From the NCBI GenBank assembly GCA_002721375.1, contig PBKH01000051.1, forward strand, positions 8,572-15,739: a stretch of DNA of 7,168 bases. The letters are read 5' to 3'. Under the pieces are notes generated by a model. It was not told the origin of the DNA and made no database searches. It was given only the letters and a program-made list of their open reading frames with translations. The position numbers and the translations under genes are program-made. This document shows positions 1 to 6,070 of the stretch, piece after piece. The stretch comes from Verrucomicrobiales bacterium (lineage in GTDB: Bacteria > Verrucomicrobiota > Verrucomicrobiia > Limisphaerales > UBA1096). The number at the start of each line of letters is the position of its first letter. Within the stretch, counting starts at the first letter, position 1.

Positions 1-17
1 GCCATTTGGGTAATGGC
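1..17. repeat. Short perfect hairpin at left edge
   Basis: GCCATT (1-6) and AATGGC (12-17) are exact reverse complements around the loop TGGGT. The hairpin lacks a T-run on either side, so it is not a typical intrinsic terminator. It may be part of a longer structure cut by the window edge, or an operator-like site. Confidence 0.35.
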
Positions 18-75
18 CGCATCAACACCCAAACTTAGGTCACCAATAAAACCAGTTGCTTACCATTGCCCAAAT
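4..75. repeat. Imperfect inverted repeat, 14-base arms
   Basis: Bases 4-17 and 62-75 are reverse complements at 12 of 14 positions, with a 44-base spacer. The right arm shares the word ACCATTGC (62-69) with an exact reverse-complement copy, GCAATGGT, at 206-213. The CCATT/AATGG core therefore recurs four times in about 215 bases upstream of dnaA, on alternating strands. It could be a binding-site family, an RNA structure or chance. Confidence 0.35.
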
Positions 76-258
76 AACTAGTAACCAAAAGTTTATATGA
101 TTTATCAACTGACCTATTCTGAACCACAAAGTAAACTTTCCAGAAAAAATTATTGCTCGATGTTAATCAAGTTAACAAAAGATAAAATGTTACGGCCCAT
201 AAGGCGCAATGGTGTAAGTGAATAAATCGTTGAAAAAAATCATACCATCAAGCGCCCA

Positions 259-1635
259 ATGACTAATAATTTCGACAAAACATGGGAAAAAGCTAGAGAA
301 ACTCTACGCACCATGGTCAACCCGGAGCTTTTCAATCTATGGTTTAACCCTATTCAACCTGGCTTCGTTAACGAGGACACAGCAGTTCTTGTCGTTCCAA
401 ATGAATTCTGTGCGGTCTGGCTGAAGGACAATTATCTAGAATTACTTCAGGATGTTTTGGCACATATCACAGGAAAAAAACTAAATGTCCGTTTAGACAT
501 AAGTAACGAGTCGCCCCAACAGCCCAAAAAAAACCTAACAACCGAAGCAGATATAGAAATTAACGAACTCAAGCGCCCCCCCCAAACGGTGACCAAGTTG
601 CGCGCATCTCAGGACAAGCATTTCAACCCAAAAAACACATTTTCCACCTTCGTTGTTGGAGACAACAACAACTTTGCACACGCGGCGGCGCTAGCCGTAG
701 CCCAGTCGCCTGGACGCTCCTACAACCCTTTGTTTCTTTACGGCGGAGTAGGTCTGGGCAAAACGCACCTACTGCACGCTATCGGCCACAACGTCCTCAA
801 GGAAAACCCAAAACTGAAAGTATCCTATCTTTCGTCAGAAAAATTCACCAATAAGTACATTGAGGCGATTCAAAACAACGAACTAACCAAGTTCCGGCGC
901 ACCTACCGCAAAACCGATGTCCTTCTAATTGATGACATTCAGTTTCTCGCCGGGAAAGAACGCATCCAGGAAGAATTTTTCCATACATTCAACGCGCTAC
1001 ATGAGGCACATAAGCAAATCGTTATGACCTGTGACCGGCCAGCGAACGAAATAAAAAACTTAGAACACCGATTGGTTTCTCGATTTGAGTGGGGCCTGGT
1101 GACCGACATGCAGCCACCAGATTTTGAAACACGCCTAGCTATTCTTGGTAAAAAGGCGGATTCTCTTGGAGTCGAGATACCTGCCGAAGCAGTCAGTTTT
1201 TTGGCCAAGAGAATTCGAACCAATATACGTCGACTAGAAGGTGCACTGATTCGGGTTTCCTCCTACCAGTCACTGACTGGAAAGCCGGTCACCCCGAACG
1301 CCATAGAGGGCTTGCTAAAGGACGTGCTGGTCGAAGAAGGGCGTACAGCGGTTACAATCGAAAATATTCAGAAACGAGTCGCAGAGCACTACGATATCCG
1401 GTTCGCTGACATGACGAGCCGACGTCGGCCGGAAAATATAGCCTTTCCGCGACAGATTGCGATGTATCTAGCACGAGAAATGACCCGCAAATCTCTCAAC
1501 TCTATCGGCGAAGCCTTTGGAGGGCGCGACCACGGCACAGTATTACATGCCTGCCGATTGGTACGCGATCGGATGGAACAGCAGACCGACGTACGTCAGG
1601 CGATTCGATACCTCGAAGGCCAGCTCGGCCGCTAA
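259..1635 (+). CDS. dnaA: Chromosomal replication initiator protein DnaA
   Basis: DnaA is the ATP-dependent initiator that binds DnaA boxes at oriC, melts the origin and helps load the replicative helicase. At 458 aa it is complete and of usual length. Visible parts: domain I (about 1-80, with the conserved W-x-x-x-x-x-x-x motif region around residues 28-60), a variable linker (about 81-120), and the AAA+ domain III. Domain III has Walker A GGVGLGKTH (162-170), Walker B LLIDDIQF (222-229), sensor 1 around T257-C258-D259, the box VII arginine finger in RLVSRFEWGL (R275), and sensor 2 in NIRRLEGAL (R324). Domain IV ends in the helix-turn-helix signature GGRDHGTVLHA (421-431). ATG 259 is the only start, since TAA at 223-225 closes the frame; no Shine-Dalgarno is visible. 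The stop overlaps the convergent amidohydrolase stop by 4 bases. No dnaN follows. The linker contains runs of A8 (526-533) and C8 (576-583). Confidence 0.98.
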   Translation: MTNNFDKTWEKARETLRTMVNPELFNLWFNPIQPGFVNEDTAVLVVPNEFCAVWLKDNYLELLQDVLAHITGKKLNVRLDISNESPQQPKKNLTTEADIEINELKRPPQTVTKLRASQDKHFNPKNTFSTFVVGDNNNFAHAAALAVAQSPGRSYNPLFLYGGVGLGKTHLLHAIGHNVLKENPKLKVSYLSSEKFTNKYIEAIQNNELTKFRRTYRKTDVLLIDDIQFLAGKERIQEEFFHTFNALHEAHKQIVMTCDRPANEIKNLEHRLVSRFEWGLVTDMQPPDFETRLAILGKKADSLGVEIPAEAVSFLAKRIRTNIRRLEGALIRVSSYQSLTGKPVTPNAIEGLLKDVLVEEGRTAVTIENIQKRVAEHYDIRFADMTSRRRPENIAFPRQIAMYLAREMTRKSLNSIGEAFGGRDHGTVLHACRLVRDRMEQQTDVRQAIRYLEGQLGR

Positions 1636-2804
1636 TTATCAATTGCTTGGGCTCTTGGCCCAAGCGCTATGCCGAAAAACGTCGCTGCGCGCTCCATAAT
1701 CGTCGCCGGAACCCCCAGAGCTTCCTTCAACGACACATCACGGTCCCAAGGGTTCGCAATAGCATCGATATCTTGCATCTGTTTGCGTTTCAAGTTCAGC
1801 GGAAATGCCCAGGCAGTCACCGCAGCAGTATTGATGAGAGGGAAATCAGAACCGTACATTAGCCGACCCTCTAACCGTTTCTCTGTGAGGGCCTTGCGCA
1901 GGTAACCTAACTTGTTAACCTGTGTCATGCTCGAAATATCTGCGTACATGTTTGGGTATTCGCCGAGCATACCGATAAGCCGGTCGATGTCTTCCTGGCC
2001 ATTATTCTCACCTGTGGATGCAACGTGGGCGACGATCACTTTCACCCCGAGCGACAGTGGGAATTTAAGTCGTACTGGGTCGGCCAGTTCATCCCGTGCA
2101 TGCGTGAAGGAACGCTCTTGCCCCGCATGGGTTAGCAACGGCAGATTCAACTCAGCAAGTTTAAGGTAAAATGACTTATGTGCGATATCAGCTGGATCTA
2201 TGAACTGAATCGACGGCAGCCATTTGACCAAAAGTGCCCCATGGTCACTGGCCCATTGCAGGCGCTCAAGCGCATCGGGCCTGTAAGGATTGATACTTGC
2301 CCCGAAATGAAGATTCGAGTGCTTTCCTGTCTCAGCAACAACAAACTCGTTCGGTATGTAAAACTCCGTCCGTTCACGGTCAAGAAGACCGTCGTCACCA
2401 ATCACACCGTCCATCGCTAGTACAATCGCCGCCCCTACACGGCGACTTTCCCCAATCCCATTGGCCAGGCGTTGCATAAGAATTTTATCCCCGTGCTCCT
2501 TCACTTCGGGCAAAGTTACTCCAAATGCTTTCAAGTAGATGTTAAATCTGAAATTGTTCTTTAGTTGCTGTGAAACAAAACAACCGCTGCCGCCCGCGCC
2601 AATGCCAGCCACATGGCAATGCATATCGAAAATCTCGCCGCTATAAGGCTTGGCCAACGGCAAATACGGCCCAGAAAAAAAAGCCTCTCGCAAAATGAAC
2701 AAAAGAAGAACGCACGCTACCAACCCTTGAATTAAGCGCGTGCTCCATCTCCGCCATCTCATAAGGCACTGGTGACGATTAAACATTTTCAACTCGGGTT
2801 CCAT
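1632..2804 (-). CDS. Membrane-anchored amidohydrolase (Amidohydro_2-type TIM barrel)
   Basis: A 390-aa metal-dependent hydrolase of the amidohydrolase superfamily, closest in motif pattern to the Amidohydro_2/ACMSD group. Seen in order: a basic N-terminus (R16, R18, R19, R23), one hydrophobic segment at about 24-43 that should act as a signal anchor, the HxH metal motif D-M-H-C-H (H62, H64), a lysine in LLVKWLPS (K194), H226 in THAGQE, H260 in VAHVAS, and the late aspartate in YGSDFP (D320). By family knowledge H62, H64, H226 and D320 are metal ligands and H260 is catalytic. The N-in anchor would place the barrel outside the cytoplasm. The substrate cannot be named; decarboxylase, lactonase or amidase activity are all possible. 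TAA lies directly upstream of ATG 2804; M7 (2786) or M15 (2762) are alternative starts that keep the anchor. No strong Shine-Dalgarno is visible. It is divergent from the YkvA-like gene and convergent with dnaA. Confidence 0.88.
   Translation of the reverse strand: MEPELKMFNRHQCLMRWRRWSTRLIQGLVACVLLLFILREAFFSGPYLPLAKPYSGEIFDMHCHVAGIGAGGSGCFVSQQLKNNFRFNIYLKAFGVTLPEVKEHGDKILMQRLANGIGESRRVGAAIVLAMDGVIGDDGLLDRERTEFYIPNEFVVAETGKHSNLHFGASINPYRPDALERLQWASDHGALLVKWLPSIQFIDPADIAHKSFYLKLAELNLPLLTHAGQERSFTHARDELADPVRLKFPLSLGVKVIVAHVASTGENNGQEDIDRLIGMLGEYPNMYADISSMTQVNKLGYLRKALTEKRLEGRLMYGSDFPLINTAAVTAWAFPLNLKRKQMQDIDAIANPWDRDVSLKEALGVPATIMERAATFFGIALGPRAQAIDN
1645..1665. other. 8-bp perfect hairpin at the dnaA/amidohydrolase convergent junction
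   Basis: GCTTGGGC (1645-1652) and GCCCAAGC (1658-1665) pair perfectly around the 5-base loop TCTTG. The hairpin begins 9 bases after the dnaA stop and lies inside the last codons of the amidohydrolase gene. No T-tract follows on either strand, so it is not a standard Rho-independent terminator. It may protect or define the 3' end of the dnaA mRNA. It could also simply reflect the coding sequence. Confidence 0.4.
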
Positions 2805-2818
2805 CTGTTAATCCAACC

Positions 2819-2847
2819 TTGAGTTTCATTCGAACAGTAGTCATAAT
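2819..2847 (+). promoter_or_regulatory. Sigma70-like promoter for the YkvA-like gene
   Basis: TTGAGT (2819-2824) and CATAAT (2842-2847) are separated by exactly 17 bases. They match the -35 consensus at 4 of 6 and the -10 consensus at 5 of 6 positions. Counting from the -10 box puts the expected start of transcription at about 2854, the A of the ATG. This predicts a leaderless mRNA. Confidence 0.5.
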
Positions 2848-2870
2848 AGAGGCATGTCGGAGATTGCAAA
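2843..2870 (-). promoter_or_regulatory. Possible divergent promoter for the amidohydrolase gene
   Basis: On the minus strand TATTAT (2848 to 2843) matches the -10 consensus at 5 of 6 positions. A weak -35, TTTGCA (2870 to 2865, 4 of 6), lies 16 bases upstream, inside the YkvA-like coding region. The predicted start near 2836 gives a leader of about 31 bases. The -10 boxes of the two divergent promoters overlap at 2843-2847, so the promoters would compete for polymerase. Confidence 0.3.
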
Positions 2871-3252
2871 GTTTCTCCATCACGGCGCGGAACAGATAAC
2901 ACCGAAAACCCTCCGTGGAATCCATAAAAAACTCCCAGCACTGAAACTTAATTTTGCCGAGATTAACGCGCCAGAGTATCCTCATCTTGTCGAGCAACTA
3001 GAGTTTTTAGCAGGCATTGTCGAGGATTATGTCGATGGTGCCGATGATGAATTGCCGTTGGTTGCAGTGGCCGAAGCAGCCTACGCAGTCGCTTACTCGC
3101 ACGATCATCTTGGCCTCATCCCTAATCATCTGCCACACATCGGTCATGCCGATGAGTCGGCGATCGTACGAACCATCTTGATAGAGAATGAGCGGGCTCT
3201 CTCCGAGTACGCCGACCGTCACAACATAGACTGGGTCACAGTTAAGCCGTAA
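2854..3252 (+). CDS. YkvA/DUF1232-like small protein
   Basis: A 132-aa protein whose centre (about 68-105) resembles the DUF1232 (YkvA) motif. It has the helix AEAAYAVAYS (73-82), then H-L-G-L-I-P-N-H-L-P-H-I-G-H-A-D (85-100), which parallels the family pattern P-x-D-L-I-P-D-x-x-P-x-x-G-x-x-D-D. The molecular role of this family is not established. The rest of the protein looks helical and charged, with no signal peptide. ATG 2854 is the only possible start: the frame upstream has no ATG, GTG or TTG before the TAA at 2809-2811. The GAGG at 2849-2852 ends one base before the start, too close for a normal ribosome site, which fits leaderless translation. The last 11 bases overlap the end of the convergent glycosyltransferase gene. 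The family assignment is from motif resemblance only. Confidence 0.8.
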   Translation: MSEIAKFLHHGAEQITPKTLRGIHKKLPALKLNFAEINAPEYPHLVEQLEFLAGIVEDYVDGADDELPLVAVAEAAYAVAYSHDHLGLIPNHLPHIGHADESAIVRTILIENERALSEYADRHNIDWVTVKP

Positions 3253-4843
3253 TCATCCTCTCGAACGCCTCCGTTAACTGCCGAGCATACCCCGCATGAT
3301 CCATTAGCGGCGAGTGTAGCATCCTTCCACGCAAACCCTCCGCCAGCTTGGCCAACTGTTGCGGATTTTTGCACCAGCCAGCTGCCTTGACCACCAGTTC
3401 CTCCCGGTCAGCCGCGATTAACTCCGGCATACCAACGGCAGTCAGTAGACTCACCCCCTGCCGCGAAACATAGCTATCACCCTTCATCGTTAGAATCGGC
3501 GTTTCCATCCAGAGACAGTCCCCTGTCGTGACACCACCGTTATACGGGAACGGATCAAGCATCAGATCAATGCGATTATGCAACTCAAGGTAGCTTAGCT
3601 CTGGCACTTTGGCGGTAAAAAGCAACTGCCCAGCACCAATGCCGTACCGCTCAAACTTGGCGACAAGCAACCCCTCGTGCACAGGATCGTCGCGAACAAG
3701 TAGCATCAACCTTGCCTGGGGACAGGCACGTAAAATAGCACTCCATGAATCCACAGCCGCCGCACTGATCTTGGCGGGGTTATTAAGGCAACCGAACGTA
3801 AACGGCGCTCCTCCAAGGCACGGTAGGCCGCCCGGCTCTGGACTGGCATCGGGCGCACCATAGACCCATGCAACGGACGGAAGCCGCAACAGTTGCTCGA
3901 CGTAGAACAAGTCGGCACTCGAAGGGTCAGCCTGCGAGTCGGTGATTCGCCAATCTACGGCTGACAGCCCTGTTGTGTTGGGATAAGCTAACATGGTAAT
4001 CTGTACCGGAACCGGCTTTTGAGCCAGCACACCCAATCGATTGCCTGAAGTGTGGCCGGAAAAATCGACAAGAGCATCGAGCCGGTCGGCACGAATCCGA
4101 TTCACCACTGCGTCATCCGAGAGGGAAACAATATTATGCCATTCTGCCACCTTTTTACGGTAACGGCGCTTGGCCGACGATTCGTCAGATGAGTTGTCAT
4201 AAACAATCGGCATCACTTGATCCCGATTCAGATTTGCCCACAGCACCGAGGCCATCCGACCTACGGGATGATATCGGAAGTCGGCCGACAAAAAACCGAT
4301 CCGCATTGGCCGACAACGATCATACTTCGGTCGCTCCGGCGGTTCCACTTGATCAAGCGCTTGTCCAAACCGTCTGCCCCATTCGCGGTGTGCTGCAGCA
4401 ATCTCCTCAGGGCGAATGCCGGAGTCGTAGTGCATCGTAAAGATGAGATTACTCAAAGTCGCAGGAGCATTTGGATAAATTTCAAGCGACTGTCGGTAGC
4501 AGTCAATCGCTCGACCCGACTCACTTAAGTCGAGCCATGCATTGCCCAGATTAGAGAGAATAAAAGGATCATCAGGCCGCAGTTCTAGCGCACGTCCGTA
4601 AGCTTCGACCGCCTCGCCGGTCCGACTCAGATCACGTAAGAGGTTACCCAGTCGAATGTGGCCACGCACCAGAGAAGGATCAAGTTCCACCGCGCGTTGT
4701 AAATGAACAAGCGCTTCCATCGGCTGCCCGATTTCGGCCAATTCAGTGCCGAGATTCAAACGGGTATCAGCGTTGTCAGAAACTTGATTGATTCGGCGTA
4801 ACAGTTCCGACACTGACCCGGAATGTTCATCCCCTCCACCCAC
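3242..4843 (-). CDS. TPR protein with O-GlcNAc-transferase-like catalytic region (Glyco_transf_41 type)
   Basis: With the GTG start chosen here the product is 533 aa. Three TPR repeats (about 25-58, 59-92, 93-126, each with the W/L-G-A-x-P spacing) precede a GT41-like region. The motifs are IGFLSADFRYHPVG (182-195, with the family's conserved His at 192), DALVDFSGHTSGNRL (256-270), NNPAKI (354-359, whose Lys357 parallels the UDP-binding lysine of OGT), and YNGGVTTGD followed by a leucine-tryptophan (434-442, Asp442 parallels the nucleotide-binding Asp). By family knowledge it moves a sugar, probably GlcNAc, from a UDP-sugar to Ser/Thr of cytoplasmic proteins. The donor and targets here are unknown. 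There is no signal peptide. The frame stays open to ATG 4930, but that start would overlap the propeller gene by 85 bases and adds a non-TPR tail. TTG 4849, whose TTGA overlaps the neighbour's stop, GTG 4843 and GTG 4813 are the realistic starts. It is the last gene of the minus-strand cluster. Confidence 0.9.
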   Translation of the reverse strand: MGGGDEHSGSVSELLRRINQVSDNADTRLNLGTELAEIGQPMEALVHLQRAVELDPSLVRGHIRLGNLLRDLSRTGEAVEAYGRALELRPDDPFILSNLGNAWLDLSESGRAIDCYRQSLEIYPNAPATLSNLIFTMHYDSGIRPEEIAAAHREWGRRFGQALDQVEPPERPKYDRCRPMRIGFLSADFRYHPVGRMASVLWANLNRDQVMPIVYDNSSDESSAKRRYRKKVAEWHNIVSLSDDAVVNRIRADRLDALVDFSGHTSGNRLGVLAQKPVPVQITMLAYPNTTGLSAVDWRITDSQADPSSADLFYVEQLLRLPSVAWVYGAPDASPEPGGLPCLGGAPFTFGCLNNPAKISAAAVDSWSAILRACPQARLMLLVRDDPVHEGLLVAKFERYGIGAGQLLFTAKVPELSYLELHNRIDLMLDPFPYNGGVTTGDCLWMETPILTMKGDSYVSRQGVSLLTAVGMPELIAADREELVVKAAGWCKNPQQLAKLAEGLRGRMLHSPLMDHAGYARQLTEAFERMITA

Positions 4844-4845
4844 TG

Positions 4846-6060
4846 TCAAAGTTGCGTCTTGCGGGCGATTTTCCAAATGCGGCGATCGCTGCGAATATAA
4901 AGCGCGCCGCTTGAAATCGCCGGTGAACATTGGATCATCTCGCCCAAATCCATCTCTCCGGCAATGCGCCCCTCCGGTGCAGACAAATCTACCACTTGCA
5001 CTCTGCCCTCCTCACTGAATGCGTACAGGTGATTATCAGCCACCACGGGCGAGCCACCAAACGGCCCGTCAAGCCGCAGTTGCCAAAGCCGATTACCGCT
5101 GTCGGTGTCACCGCAGGTCAGCACACCAGCGTTATTGATGCTGTATATCCGGTCACGATGCACTAGTGGACTCGCCGTGCCGGGACGCAGCCGAGAAGAT
5201 CGCCATTTCTGATTGAACGAGGCACCATCGGGCGCCAATTCGAGGGCCGTAATCCCGTGGGAAGGCACATACAATACGCCGGCTGCCAGCACACTCGACG
5301 GGATCGTCGATGCGCCGTCATTGTAATGCCAGACCACCTCCCCATTCTCCGGGTTCACGGCATGAATGCCTTTGCTTGATTGCAGTAGCACAAGGTCGCG
5401 ACCAGATTCAGTCCGATACACCGTAGCCGTTGTCCAGTTGGCCGATTTAGGGCGTTGTATTCGCCATTGGTTCATACCGCCAGTTAGGCTCAATCCAGTG
5501 GTGAATGACTCACTGTCATTCTCAATTTGCGCAACCAGAAGTCCACCAGCCAACAAGAGCGAAGACGCCATGCCTAAACTGTTACGTGCGTTTGGATAAT
5601 CTACAGTCAATCCACGAAGCCAAAGAAGATTGCCGTCGAGATCGAGGCAGAAAAGATCGTTGGAGGAAAACATCGCAAACAAAAAACGACCATCCGTCAC
5701 GGGTGTGGGCGCAGCGATGCTGGTTTTCTTGTGGCACATTGTACTACCCATTGCCCAGAACCGGCGTTGCCAAATAACCGAACCGTCTGTTGCATTGAGG
5801 CAGAGTATATGCAAAATATCCTCACGAGTGCCGCCGCTCGCAGTGATAAACACACGGTCGCCTACGACCAATGGACTCGACAATCCACGGCCGGGAAGAT
5901 CCATCCGCCAATCGATGTGTTTCTTCGGATTGAGTGCAACCGGCAGACCAACTTCATCCGAGATCCCATTACCCATCGGCCCACGAAAACCAGGCCAATC
6001 CCCTGCCATCGCACCGCTGACAAAAATTGCAATAGTGAATATGAGGAAATTTTTTTTCAT
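4846..6060 (-). CDS. Secreted PQQ-type beta-propeller protein
   Basis: A 404-aa protein with a clear signal peptide: K2-K3, hydrophobic core to about 17, and cleavage after A-M-A at 19. The mature protein starts D-W-P-G-F-R-G-P (21-28), a hallmark of PQQ-like propeller proteins common in Planctomycetota and Verrucomicrobiota. About seven to eight blade repeats follow. They show the pattern 'SPLVVGDRVF...CLNATDGSVIWQ' and recur near 62-97, 117-148, 165-200, 212-246, 253-287, 296-328, 336-360 and 377-398. The D/N-G-x-x-x-W blade closures are visible at 92-97, 142-147, 239-244 and 321-326. No PQQ-dependent dehydrogenase catalytic residues can be assigned, so a binding or scaffold role outside the cytoplasm is more likely than an enzyme. 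The start is ATG 6060, 10 bases after the upstream gene's stop; no Shine-Dalgarno is visible. Codons 2-4 form a run of eight A. The stop TGA abuts the downstream glycosyltransferase start. Confidence 0.92.
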   Translation of the reverse strand: MKKNFLIFTIAIFVSGAMAGDWPGFRGPMGNGISDEVGLPVALNPKKHIDWRMDLPGRGLSSPLVVGDRVFITASGGTREDILHILCLNATDGSVIWQRRFWAMGSTMCHKKTSIAAPTPVTDGRFLFAMFSSNDLFCLDLDGNLLWLRGLTVDYPNARNSLGMASSLLLAGGLLVAQIENDSESFTTGLSLTGGMNQWRIQRPKSANWTTATVYRTESGRDLVLLQSSKGIHAVNPENGEVVWHYNDGASTIPSSVLAAGVLYVPSHGITALELAPDGASFNQKWRSSRLRPGTASPLVHRDRIYSINNAGVLTCGDTDSGNRLWQLRLDGPFGGSPVVADNHLYAFSEEGRVQVVDLSAPEGRIAGEMDLGEMIQCSPAISSGALYIRSDRRIWKIARKTQL

Positions 6061-6070
6061 GATAGACAGA

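Larger units (their letters stand above)
1..258 (+). promoter_or_regulatory. AT-rich non-coding leader upstream of dnaA
   Basis: This stretch holds no gene I can support. It is AT-rich (bases 121-180 contain 17 G/C of 60). The dnaA frame is closed upstream by TAA at 223-225, and no Shine-Dalgarno sequence precedes the ATG at 259. Two 9-base words match the DnaA box TTATCCACA at 7 of 9 positions: 102-110 (TTATCAACT) and 120-128 (TGAACCACA). That is weak and could be chance. A short inverted repeat, GTTAA/TTAAC around a 5-base centre, lies at 162-176. A TATA-like GATAAAAT occurs at 181-188 without a good -35 partner. The region presumably carries the dnaA promoter and could flank an origin, but the sequence does not prove either. 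Both strands are open for about 20-26 codons at the left edge (+ strand to TAG at 79-81), too short to call a gene. Confidence 0.5.

Noticed and set aside
1..81. Left-edge reading frames: + strand open to TAG at 79-81, and minus strand open from 59 to the edge
   Set aside because: Each is under 30 codons and cut by the edge. The minus frame has only weak starts (TTG at 32, ATG at 5). Neither is recognisable, so no gene is called.
153..188. Possible dnaA promoter TTGCTC with TAAAAT
   Set aside because: The spacing between the hexamers is 24 bases, too long for a sigma70 promoter, and no better -35 pairs with the TATA-like word.
939..1223. Minus-strand open frame within dnaA
   Set aside because: It lies entirely antisense to the conserved AAA+ domain and its product has no recognisable motif.
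2779..2997. Minus-strand open frame across the divergent spacer
   Set aside because: It is antisense to the YkvA-like gene and overlaps the amidohydrolase start; the product has no recognisable pattern.
3239..3280. CAGTTAA/TTAACTG inverted repeat near the convergent stops
   Set aside because: Arms of 7 bases with a 28-base loop and no T-run; too weak to call a terminator.
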